A stretch of DNA of 64,000 nucleotides, taken from Coriaria nepalensis (Eukaryota > Streptophyta > Magnoliopsida > Cucurbitales > Coriariaceae). Location: assembly GCA_027186245.1 (NCBI GenBank), contig CP114497.1:4967501-5031500 (forward strand), read 5' to 3'. Position 1 is the first letter of the stretch. Each line of letters opens with the position of its first letter. Of this stretch, positions 51,919 through 62,135 are shown in pieces. Made by a program: the position numbers and the translations under genes. The notes under the pieces are model-generated. The model was not told the DNA's origin. It saw nothing but the letters and a program-made list of their open reading frames with translations, and did not search any database.

Positions 51919-53220
51919 AATTTTAATTCATTTTAAGACTTGTAGGGAGAATTGTTGTAAATAGTCTTTAAAAAAATTTAATTTAAAAAAAGTTGAACTA
52001 ATTTAATACCCTGCCAAATAAGTGTTTCCTTCTTTATTATTTGACTGCACAATTCTGTTTTTCCGTGGTTGTTTACCCGGTCAAATATGTTAGTAAAGAG
52101 TGAGGGTTAGTTATTTTCGTGAGAAGCAGAGATATCAGGCAATATCAAATTATGAAGATCAGTCATGCTTTATCTGGTTTTTTGAACTCTAGAAATAAAG
52201 ATATCGGGCGGACATCTCTCCCATAAGTTGCATTTGAGCCTATATATAGTTAGGTTCATTGGATAAAATCATTTCTACCTCTTTTCTCAAACTTTGAAAT
52301 TTTTTAACGTATATTGGAAATTTTTTACGATTGAATGCTTGGGAGTTGATGCTCAATAATTCGAAATATTAAAAAAATTATTCTCCTTTCGATTTATCAG
52401 TTTTTAATTACTTCATTTATCTTCTACTTAAATATTGTATTATTAATTTTTGGTTACTAATAGTGTTTGCTGCGAGGTTTATCTTGGTATTGTTCTGGTT
52501 GGTTCAGATCTTGCTGAAACTTGAATGCTTGGCTGTTGTCTGAAACTTTTCAACTACTATTTAGCATCCTTGAAGCAGTTTAAGACAATATCAATTTCCG
52601 GTATCATCCTATACTACTTATTGGTTTGTGACTTAATTTAGTATTTATTGGTAAGTGAGTATTATTTATATTAGATTTTTGATTACTTATTTCCAACAAT
52701 TTGACACTATGCCTACGTCGATTATACAACCACCAATTTAAAGACTCTCGAAAGTAAGATTTGCAGAGGCAAATATTTAACAGTTTGCAAACCCCAAAGA
52801 AGTGTGGACTTGTCTCTTTGAAAGGTAGTTCATTTTTCTAGTAAATAAAGGAATAATCTACAGTACAAACTTTTGAATAATCATGGTCATGCCAAATAAA
52901 GCACCTACTTGTCATTATTCTCATATCATGTTGTATTGAGCACCAGTTGTACAATAATGCTCATGTGGGCAATTCAAACTTTTTCGTTATTTATTTTAGT
53001 TTATTTCTTATCAAAAAGGGGTTTGTAAAAAGGCAAGAAGAAGGTACAAAGGAGAGTGGTTGGGAAGAGAAAAAGGTTGTTTAGTGCACATCCATGCTCT
53101 CTGCGTTTGCTTCTAAATATGCACAAGTGAGCAAGAGAACCAAAAATGATTAGCGACGGTCTACTTTATGTAGGCAAGTATCCACCTGACCTTTATCTTA
53201 ATATGGGACCTCTCCTCACA
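51919..53220. other. AT-rich intergenic sequence
   Basis: No gene or recognised transposon was found. Confidence 0.4.
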
Positions 53221-53309
53221 TGCTATTGGCAACATGTTGAATCAATTTTCATCATTGTTGCTTGATTTGGGACGCTACACCGTAAGCGCCTCTCTGTTAC
53301 TAACACTTT

Positions 53310-53440
53310 CCAGTAGATGGTGGGGATATCCAGTTTGGTCTTGAAGACTAAAATGCTATTTCTTGAAGAACTAGCAGTGTCTTCTGATATACCTGTTCTT
53401 CCAATCAACAAAAATGCAGTCACACTCAGCAACATGCAGG
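53310..53440 (+). other. Possible exon relic
   Basis: A plus-strand frame reads LVLKTKMLFLEELAVSSDIP followed by VLPINKNAVTLSNMQ and then GTTTAA, a weak donor-like site. It has the look of a coding exon but I do not recognise the family and no neighbouring exon was found. Confidence 0.25.
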
Positions 53441-53850
53441 TTTAAAGTTTAATGCTCCATTTGGTTCAACTTATTAAATTGATGTTTAGCAGAATTGCCG
53501 GTAGAATAGAGGATTTAATTATATTTGTATCAGCCTACACAAAAATTTATGGACCCAAACTGGACTTTGGGTCCAAACTCGACAAAACAAGTTGAACCGA
53601 ATGAAGCTATATGTTGTGCAGATTAGCTGGGACGCAGCCAAAGGAAATATTACCGTTCTAAATGTTGTGCTGTGATACCAGAGACATTCCCTGGTATATA
53701 TACCTCCAGGCACCTGAAAAGTGACACAATATTAAAGTGGAGGAAGCCCAAGCCCAAACCCATAACACAATGGGCAGAAGCCATTAGGCGTTTAGAACTA
53801 TTGGGCCACAGCCCAGCAAATGAGAAACTATTCAACTTCATTGATGCTTT

Positions 53851-53890
53851 GTTCAGTTGTTCAGTTGTTCAGTTGTTCAGTTGTTCAGTT
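53851..53890. repeat. 8-bp tandem repeat, 5 perfect copies
   Basis: Five consecutive GTTCAGTT units lie in what would be the intron downstream of the orphan exon at 53,909-53,974. Confidence 0.95.
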
Positions 53891-53908
53891 AGATAAGAGT
53901 GTCCTTAC

Positions 53909-54168
53909 CTTAGAGACGGTTTCAAGAAACATTCCAGGGCGGACAGGAAGAGGCTTTCTTCCTGTTACACTTTCCTGGGAAGAAATACAAACGCCAAAAA
54001 AAAAAAAAAACCATAAGAAGAAAGTGAGACCATTTTGTAATAAATTAAGGAAGACAGTTAAAGGAGATAACTAAAACTTACCCTTCCGACAATTCCACTT
54101 AGAGCTCTTCCATCAGCAATATCTTCGGTGTCGTCAGCTCCTTCATCTTTTCCTAGCATTACATTCAT
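53909..54168 (-). pseudogene. Two orphan exons of an unidentified gene
   Basis: Exon 1 (54168-54082) reads MNVMLGKDEGADDTED and IADGRALSGIVGR, followed by a perfect GTAAGT donor. Exon 2 (53974-53909) follows a good acceptor (CTTCCCAG), reads ESVTGRKPLPVRPGMFLETV-SK and ends in GTAAGG. Both are phase 0, so they join cleanly. The ATG need not be a true start. I do not recognise the family. No further exon was found toward lower coordinates, and the MULE-like region begins right behind exon 1, so this looks like a surviving or captured gene piece. It could also be part of a functional gene whose other exons I missed. Confidence 0.55.
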
Positions 54169-54179
54169 GGTTTGTGATC

Positions 54180-54240
54180 GTAGATGTGCAGACCGACATC
54201 TCATGGTCTGGTAAGATGTCAGTCTATACATTTAGACCAA
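54180..54240. repeat. AGACCGACATCTCA-type repeat, left copy
   Basis: Two degenerate units with CAGACCGACATCTCATGG and GTCTATACATTTAGACC lie here; related units recur at 57,596-57,705 in the same orientation. They bracket the Ulp1-type relic and may mark an element boundary. Confidence 0.5.
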
Positions 54241-54699
54241 TTATTTTTTTTTATAAATTCTATTATTTTTTTATTTTTTTGTAACTAAATTGAAATTGTT
54301 CTTTTTGTTTGTTTTTAGAGTGCATTTTCGGTTAGACTTTCTCACATTCTCAAATTGTATAAACATTTTTCATTGTCCATTACCGTTAGATCAAAATTGT
54401 ATGATGTTTTGGATATGATTAAGAGAAAGTTTAATTATACAAAGTTATAAATATTTAGTAAATGATATTTCAGACATTTCTTAAAAGTTGATGATAAGGT
54501 TACATTCTCTGCACAAATAGTTAATTCTTCGATTATCCGCCAAACTTAGTCAAAAAAGAAATATGAGTCATGGTATATTATAAATGGACAACCCCTCTGA
54601 TATTTAATAACAGAGTTTGTTATTATTATCGGATTGAGTAGTATAAGATACCAGTCTTTTTACTAGTCGAAGTGAGGAAAAATGCTAAATTCTTGAAAT

Positions 54700-57070
54700 A
54701 CTAGTTTAAAGGAAATAATAATATTACATGTGGTTAGATTATAGAGATTTTCAAAAATATTAATAGCAGAACTAAAAAATGGTATGATCGAGATGTTGAT
54801 GGAACAATAAAGATTGATGATTTTCATGTGAAGTTAGGGCTTCTTTACTTTGTGGCTGTTGCACTCTTAGATTTAAGAGAGTCGCATAAAATACTCCATC
54901 AATATTTATATATAGTATCAGATATGGAGTTCTTCGATAATTATCCTTGGGGTAAAATAGTTCATGAGAGAACTATATAAGACATTAAGAGGGATGATCT
55001 CATGGAGAAGTCTGTAAGAGCTACAAATAGAGAAAAAATGGTTGTTAAGTGAGACTCACTCAATTTTCTGCTCACATTCCAAGTAATTAGTCTTAATTTT
55101 GATTTATAGTTAGTTTTTATTACTTAATAATTTTTAATGATATTTTTAAATTATTGTAGGATAGGTGTTTGAAGCAATTTCAAGCGTTGGAGAGACTTTT
55201 GGGGAGCATTTAAAGAAAAATCGTAAGCCACAAATTTTTAATTAGGCCATGCGTTCTAGTAAACCAATACTCAAAAAAATCAAGTTTTGAGTAATCGAGA
55301 GGTTAGTTTTTATTGTAATCAATAATGATTTCTATTATAATTATTTAACTAATGAATTATGCAATTTTTTTTAATGATGTAGGCTAGATTATATGGAATC
55401 TTATGTCCGTCAAGGATGGAAGAATGTTCTCTTTAATGGCCAATATTGATCCATTCGATGATGAGGTTAAAGATGACGTCATTGATTATGTGACGGCATT
55501 GCTTGATCCCACCAATGAGGACGTAGACTATTTTGAAGAGTCTTTTATATATATTATTCAACATGACAATGACGTCGTGGTGGAGGAGGAGGAGGACATA
55601 GAGGAAGAGGAGGATAAGGTAAATATGGAGCAGATTCAAGATTTTTTAGAGGTGGAGGATGAGACACCAACCTTTAATTGAGCCTTTCCATTTACACTGA
55701 TCTTTGATTGTAATATGTGGTAAATGATGCAAAGGATGTAAGGGAAGATTGAGGCTACTAATCAGAAGATGAAGGAGAGATTTGGCAGGCTAGAGGAGAG
55801 ATTTGATGGGTTAGAGTGTAAAATCAATTTCATCTATGAGAAAAAAGGGGCTGCATCATATCCATCCGCTGGTGCAGATCTCTTAGGTCATCGTACTATA
55901 TATGCTACATGGCATTCATCAGGTTCTCACCATTGTTTAGGCGATCTGGGAGAGGGGTTAGGTATAAATATTACTTATTTAAGATTTCGGTTAAAAAAGA
56001 TATCTTTTTAAATTTTCCAAAGTCTTATATCTTTGATTGTTTGTGAAGGGGTGGCTAGGTCTGATAACGCCTCATATGTAATGCCAGTTCCACAATGATG
56101 TGTGAGGATAAGGAAGCCTAGTACTTTTCTCAAGTCTCTATTTATGGATCTAGAAGAACTGAACTTTCTAGTCTTGGATCCAAAACAACTCCATAAATAC
56201 GATGTAATAAATGTTGATGTATATCGTAAATTGATAAAGTCACAGAGGGGGCTGCAATGATGTGGGAGAGAAGTAAAGAATGAGTCGACCGTCCAACTCG
56301 TAATGAGAATTCAACTCGACAAATTTTTTTTTAAGATATTAAGACTCTGGAGGAAGTGGTTGGAAAAATACAGTAAGTATTTCTTAAATTTTAATTAAAT
56401 ATTACAATCACATTTGTAGATAATTTACCTAATTTTAATGAACTCATTCATTGGCAGAATATCAATGAATGTTTATTGTTGATATGGATACGGCTAGAAA
56501 TTTGTCCTAATTTATTCTATTTAATTAAAATAAAGCCGTAGTAATAATGAATGATCTCTTCAGTGCGTCTTTATAGTTGGAGGGGCATCGACAAGTAAAT
56601 GACCAATTGCTCATTAGGTATGTATGGAAATCCGACTTATGTAAAAGTTTTATATCATAAATTTTTACTATTATAGCTTAACACGATTGGCATTTGACAT
56701 GTTGTTGAACTTAAAAAATATGCATTGGCTGGCTTTATATATGAACTTAGACACCTGGACTCTATACGTTATAGATTCAAGAGTGCATATTTGGGAGGAA
56801 ACTAAAGTCTTACCCATATGTTTGGCATCATCTACTTGATACCCAATTTGAAGATTAAATACTACGAGAATTGGAAATATAGAGATTTTGATTTACAAAT
56901 GATGGAAATACCACAAAATAAGAAAGGAGGAGATTGTAGTGTTTATATAATTACGTGTATAGAATTTTATTCGATAGGAATTTCATTGCAAGAAATAAAT
57001 GATGATACAATTAAGTTGTACATGCGTAATATGTATACTGACTTATATAGACATGTGTGGTATGTATGAA
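54700..57070 (+). pseudogene. DUF1985/Ulp1-type protease relic of a Kaonashi-like MULE
   Basis: Some plant MULEs carry a gene with a DUF1985 domain and a C48 (Ulp1-like) cysteine protease. Here 54,798-55,060 reads LHQYLYIVSDMEFFDNYPWG and KIVHERTI, then VFEAISSVGETFGEHLKKNR, typical DUF1985 blocks. An acidic stretch (VVEEEEDIEEEEDK) and a short coiled coil (MKERFGRLEERFDGLECK) follow. The protease part keeps all three catalytic landmarks: His in HWLALYMNLDTWTLYVIDS (His codon 56,723-56,725), Asp in VIDS (56,774-56,776), and Cys in PQNKKGGDCSVYIITC (56,935-56,937). Frameshifts and stops separate the parts, so it is broken. Introns may explain some breaks. Confidence 0.75.
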
Positions 57071-57265
57071 TATTTAGTATCTTTATTTTTCTATAATATA
57101 AGAATAACATTTTTTCTATTTAAGTAACATTATTTTTGAAATATCAATTTTTCTCCATGCTCTCATTCTCTTCTCACTCACTCGACCACTTCATTCTCAT
57201 TTTACTAAACCATAGAAGATAGAAATACAATTAGATAGATGAAATATAATTAGATTAGAGATTTC

Positions 57266-57592
57266 TAGTCTGTGACTGAAGTACTCTACGGGTCGATGGG
57301 TGTTTTGAACACCCGTCGACCCATCGAGTATTTCAGATCAAGGAGTTTTAGTTTCTGACTGAAATACTCTATGGTCGATGGGTGTTCAAAACACCTGTCG
57401 ATCCATCAAGTATTTCAGATCAGAGAGTTTTAGTCTCTTTACTAAAATACTCTACATGTCGATGGGTGTTCTGAACACCTGTCGACCCGTTGAGTATTTC
57501 AGATATTAGAGTTTTAGTCTCTATACTAAAATACTATATGGGTCGATGGGTATTCTGAACACCTATTGACTCGTATAGTAACTTAGAGTTAC
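57266..57592. repeat. 83-bp tandem array of long hairpin units, about 4 copies
   Basis: Units start near 57,266, 57,349, 57,431 and 57,514. Unit 1 contains the near-perfect stem TACTCTACGGGTCGATGGGT / ACCCGTCGACCCATCGAGTA around a short GTTTTGAAC loop region. The other units keep the same stem with scattered changes. One to two further units lie inverted in the right arm at 58,090-58,200. Confidence 0.9.
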
Positions 57593-57779
57593 ATCTGAGA
57601 TGTTGGTCTGAGATGCAAAGACCGACATCCCATATATTGGTTTGAGTTTCAGCCCGACATCTCACATGCCGGTCTATACATCTTAGACCGACATCTCACA
57701 TATTAGTAATTTCATATTTTCTACCATTTATAATAAAACGGTTCCACTTTGGGTAGAATGAGAAACATTTAACCTTTAT

Positions 57780-58075
57780 GGTCATGGTAAAAATGTTTAA
57801 CTTTTGGTCCAATGATGAAAAGTTCAATTTTAAGATTCCAAGTCTAATGCTTAAATATTAGGTCATGATAGAAATGTTTGACCTTTAAGTCCAATGATGA
57901 AAGCAGGTCGAATGATGAAAGGTTAGACTTTTAGAAATCAAAGTCTAATGTTTAACATTAGGTCATGATAGAAAAGTTCCACCTTTATTAAGTCCAATGA
58001 TGAAAGGTTAAAACTTTTGGGTTCGAAGTTTAATGTTTAAACATTAGGTCATAATAGAAAAATTGGATAACACTT
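57780..58075. repeat. 80-105-bp tandem repeat, about 3 copies
   Basis: Units begin GGTCATGGTAAAAATG, GGTCATGATAGAAATG, GGTCATGATAGAAAAG and a partial GGTCATAATAGAAAAA, and share TCCAATGATGAAA and GTCTAATG-TTAA-ATTA blocks. Confidence 0.85.
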
Positions 58076-58623
58076 ATAGTATTCTTGTAGAGTATTTTAG
58101 TCAGAAAGTAAAACTATCTGATTTGAAATACTCGATGGGTGGACGGGTGTTCAGAACACCTATCGACTTGTTAAGCATTTTAGTGAGAGACTAAAACTCT
58201 CTAATCTAATTGTATTTCTATCTTTTATGGCCGAGTGAGATGAGAATGAAGTGGCCAAGTAAGTGAGAAAAGAATGAGAGCATGAGAGAAGAGGAGAGCA
58301 TGGATAAATCATTTTAGGTATAATCAAATTATGCAACTCATTCAACATTTGAAAAATAAAATTAAAGTTAAATAATAAAAAATACAAATTCATGATTTAA
58401 TTCAAAATTCATAATTACTATTAAAAATCAAATTTATATTAACAATCTAAACTTAAGATTTCGGCCCAAACATTTCGGTTCGGACCAGTGTCTATCAATT
58501 CATTTTCTTAGTTTTTCTTTTCTTTTCTTCTTAGATAAACATCTCAAATATTCATACAAAATTAAAATCAAATAAAAATGAAGATCCTAAATATTCTTAC
58601 AAAATAAAATAACAAATATAATA

Positions 58624-59910
58624 TTATAAAGTGTTTTCAACTGGTAATGGTAGAATCAGATTCTGACAAGTCTTCCTATTGTTTCCTAAACTTCTATAAT
58701 TACCACATTTCCTTCTCCTTAGTGTCTGTTCATCGGCTGATGGTATATGTTTATTTTTCGTTCTTTCACTCTTTTTACGCACGATGGGAGGGTGAACCAC
58801 AATTGATCGGATCCTTTCCGGAATATCCCACTCGCCAGATGATGATAGAGGATAAATTGATTCAACATATGCAGCCCTCCAACATTCAATGGAGTATAAT
58901 GGATCACATAATGAGTATATAGTCACACTTATGGACTTCAAAACTACTATGGCATGTGCGCACGAAATTCTATTCAAGTCAAATACCTTACATGTGCAAC
59001 TCTTTTCCCATATGTTGACAACAACTCTAATATCATCTTCTGTCACTTGAAAAGTATCAACATCCACACTATAAACCTTCATTGTCTGACATTCTTCATG
59101 TCTTTTTCCAAGCAGTTTCACTACCTTAGGAGTGCATCTCTCGGTATGCTGATTCACTTCATTTCTTCTAATGGTGAACTAAGTCGTCATAATACTTTCT
59201 AGCAATACTTTCTAGCAATACTTTCTAGCAATACTATAATTGGATATTTACATGCATTCTTCAGTGCAGCATTATGCGATTCAGAATTATTATTTATCAT
59301 GATGTTGTATTTAAGTCTCAGAAAATGAGCTCTTGACCAGTGTTCGAAACCAATATCATTTACATACGATGTGCTCTTTTGATATCAAAGAAGTATTTAT
59401 TGAAATTTTATATTGTATATGCTTTGGCTGCCGCTTTGAATAGAGAGGCCATTCCATTGCTCATAAATCTTAACTTGATATTTTGCCTGATGAGCCAAAT
59501 ACATGCACCATATTTAGAATTTGGATAAATACGCTGTATAGCATTTCTAATACTCTATGCTCGATCTGAAATAATCACCAAATTGAGAGTATCATGTATT
59601 ATTTCTCGAAGCTTAATTAAGAACCAAGTCCACGATGCTTCATTCTCCAAATTGACTATAGCCTATGCCAACTGATATAGTTACTTGTTACAATCTTGTA
59701 TGGTTGTGGTTAGAAGCATCCCTCTATATTTACCCATCGAAAAGGTCTCATCGATACCAATAATCTTTCCCATTAAATGGAACCCCTTAACGGATGCCAT
59801 AAAATCCATGAAAAAAATCAAGAAATCTTCCTTCTCTATCCGTCTAAATTGTAGTTACAATATCCAGATTCATGAGTTTCATCATGGCAGAGTAACATGG
59901 TAATGTTACG
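58624..59910 (-). pseudogene. MuDR-type MULE transposase relic
   Basis: On the minus strand the relic starts near 59,910. GKIIGIDETFSMGKYRGMLL carries the first acidic residue of the DDE core, LVIISDRA, stop, SIRNAIQRIYP the second. Then come DIGFEHWSRAHFLRLKYNIM, SESHNAALKNACKYPIIVLL, a 177-codon open stretch with the SWIM finger (CTCKVFDLNRISCAHA), and a CCHC-like knuckle with a changed spacing (KCGNYRSLGNNRKTC). At least three stops or shifts break the N-terminal half, one caused by a 13-bp triplication. It converges on the Ulp1-type relic, the arrangement of mudrA and accessory genes in MULEs. Confidence 0.85.
59198..59236 (-). repeat. 13-bp triplication inside the transposase relic
   Basis: The minus-strand unit GTATTGCTAGAAA occurs three times in a row. 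With two copies the frame continues PIIVLLESIARKYYDD as in relatives; the third copy throws it into a stop. Confidence 0.9.
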
Positions 59911-59943
59911 CATCAATCTTCGGCTGTACTCCGAACAAGGCAT

Positions 59944-60173
59944 CAAGTACGTCGAGTACATCGAGTACGTCTAGTGCATCGAGTACATAGAGTACGTCGA
60001 GTACATCGAGTACATGGAGTACGTCGAGTACATCGACTACATCGAGTACATCGAGTACGTCGAGTACGTCAAGTACATAAAGTATGTCGAGGCATCAAGT
60101 ATGTCGAGTACGTCTATTACGTCGAGTATGTCGAGTACATCGAGTATATTGAGTACGTTGAGTACATCGAGCC
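59944..60173. repeat. 9-bp minisatellite, about 25 copies
   Basis: The unit is TCGAGTACR with point variants, in register throughout. Being a multiple of three it gives open frames on the plus strand (VEY, SST and RVH tripeptides), which explains the two apparent 80-codon frames here. It lies just upstream of the transposase start. Confidence 0.95.
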
Positions 60174-60199
60174 ATTCATGTTCACTTCTAAAATTCAAA

Positions 60200-60880
60200 A
60201 TTTTGGATCTTAGTGGTTACAAATCTGTTTGGGTTTTCTTGGTGTCCCTAGAAAGCTACAAAAGTTGAGTTTTTACTATAATTATTACATAATTTTTTCA
60301 CTATTTCAAGTTTTTCATAATTGGATTCTTCTAACAAACTGTTGTTCAGTTTTATTTCATTCTTTTTCATATTGTAACTTAAACACATAAACCATCAACT
60401 AATCTTACATATAAACCTTGATCTACCATTATTTTTGTAGATCTTAATGATTATGCTAGATTTAGTAATCCTATGTATATATACACTACAAGTATTATAT
60501 TTCTCTATACATTTTATAGCATTAAATATTAGTTTCAAGTATAGTTAAACCAATTTAAAATTCTAAGGTTAAAATGAATCCAATAGATCCATGTAAGAGA
60601 AAGTAAACATACTTCTCTGAATTGCGAAGGATAAGCAAGATGGAGGCTTTTACAAATTTGATGGTTGCTTCTTTTATTAAGTATTTAAGGAAAATAACTA
60701 CAAAATGAAGGAAGGTCTTCGTCATCTTTTATTAAGCTTGACCGATAAATGCTAAGTGTCCAATTACTCAAGCTTAGATGGCACTCCTATATGGCTTTAA
60801 GGATGACTCATCTCATACCAATGATCAGTGTAATCTGTTGTGGTGTCAACATGAGGTGACAATTTGTTTTGAATTTATTA

Positions 60881-60921
<41 letters not shown>

Positions 60922-61650
60922 TATTTACTTACATGTGCCATGTGAAATCCTATGCATGGGATGAAGCAATTTGATACCATAAAACTTCATTGTTTTTTAG
61001 CTAGAATTTATTTGCCTTCCAACTATATGTCGTCTGAAATTCATGGGTTTACATTCTCCTTTCCTTGTAAAAATTTTGTCATCGAAATTTGTTAATAATT
61101 GACCTTTAACATTGTTCAATCCTATGCTTAATTGACCTCCATAGTCTTATTAATTATATCCTATGCTCGAACAACACTTCTAACATTGTTCTTATACTGC
61201 AAGGAACATCATCTCCATACTACTAGATTGTTACTTTGGGAATTATAGTTACACATGTTACCACTATCAAGTACTTATACTCTTCTTACATGGTACCCTT
61301 ACCACTGTCGAGTCCACCTTTTACCAATTTTAGATATCCTCAATCATTTATTCTTGGCCTTTAATCTATGGGGATGTGCTGATGTTCAACTAGGGAACGA
61401 TTAATAGGACATCTAATTGTCTGTTACATGTTCAATCTAATTGAACTTGAATTCTAAATTAAAGGCTTAACCCCTTCTCTATTTCACTCCTACTTCTTAT
61501 TTTTGTTTTCTAGATTGCACTTAATGGCAACGAAAAAAACACTTCACACATTTTACATGTCATAGCCTACCAAGACATATAACACTCATAAAACATCATT
61601 ACCACATGTTAAACTATGAGTGCAATAATATATATATTAAATACTCGCAT
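60200..61650. other. AT-rich sequence, possibly 3' LTR of the chromovirus
   Basis: No gene was seen. If the minus-strand chromovirus kept a 3' LTR it would lie here; I could not pair it with the sequence beyond 63,640. Confidence 0.35.
60875..60922. repeat. (ATT)n microsatellite, about 15 units
   Basis: A run of ATT/TTA trinucleotides with one interruption (ATC) near the start. Confidence 0.95.
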
Positions 61651-62135
61651 ATATTCTATAATTACCCCTAAGTCCTTGGAATTTAAAATAATTCCAAGTA
61701 TTTTTTCTTCATTTCATCCTCTCTTTCACATGTACACTCTTCTAGTTTATGGCTTCATCATAGCACCTTAACTAGTGGCATGATCTTATTTCTAAGTATC
61801 TTCTCCTTGCAATCTAATATTCGCACTAGTTTCTCTTCATAGGATAAATCTTCTTAGAACTGAATAGGTTCATGTTCTAGTATATGCGAGGGATCAAATA
61901 CATATTTCTTTAATAAAGAGATGTGAAACACGTTGTGTACTGAGGACATATCTAGTGGTAAGGCAAGCTTATACGCAACGTTTTCAATACGTTCTAATAT
62001 TCCAAACGGCCTGATGTATCGTGGCCTCAATTTTCCCTTCTTGCCAAAACTCATTAGGCCTTTCATAGGTGAAACTTACAAAAATATAGAGTTTTCAATT
62101 TGAAACTCCAAAGGTCTACGCCTTTTATCTACATA
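61650..62135 (-). pseudogene. Chromovirus integrase C-terminus
   Basis: The minus strand reads VDKRRRPLEFQI, a damaged stretch, then MKGLMSFGKKGKLRPRYIRP, FGILERIENVAYKLALPLDM and SSVHNVFHISLLKKYVFDPS, followed by LSYEEKLVRILDCKEK, LRNKIMPLVKVL and EREDEMKKKYLEL. This is the integrase GPF/Y module and chromodomain-side tail of Ty3/gypsy chromoviruses. Most of it is open for 70 codons. Confidence 0.88.

Larger units (their letters stand above)
57147..58310. mobile_element. Inverted-repeat (foldback) segment between the two MULE genes
   Basis: Left arm 57,147-57,590 and right arm about 58,080-58,310 are inverted copies. The left arm reads CCATGCTCTCATTCTCTTCT and CGACCACTTCATTCTCAT; the minus strand of the right arm reads CATGCTCTCATTCTTTTCTC and GGCCACTTCATTCTCAT, then AGATAGAAATACAATTAGAT in both. 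The arms contain hairpin units and the centre contains two other repeat types. It holds no open frame of interest. Confidence 0.7.

Noticed and set aside
57266..57592. CRISPR-like regularly spaced repeats
   Set aside because: Plant nuclear context, repeats are contiguous hairpin units without unique spacers.
60014..60268. Open frames of VEY/IEY and RVH repeats
   Set aside because: They are by-products of the 9-bp minisatellite, open in several frames and without a domain.
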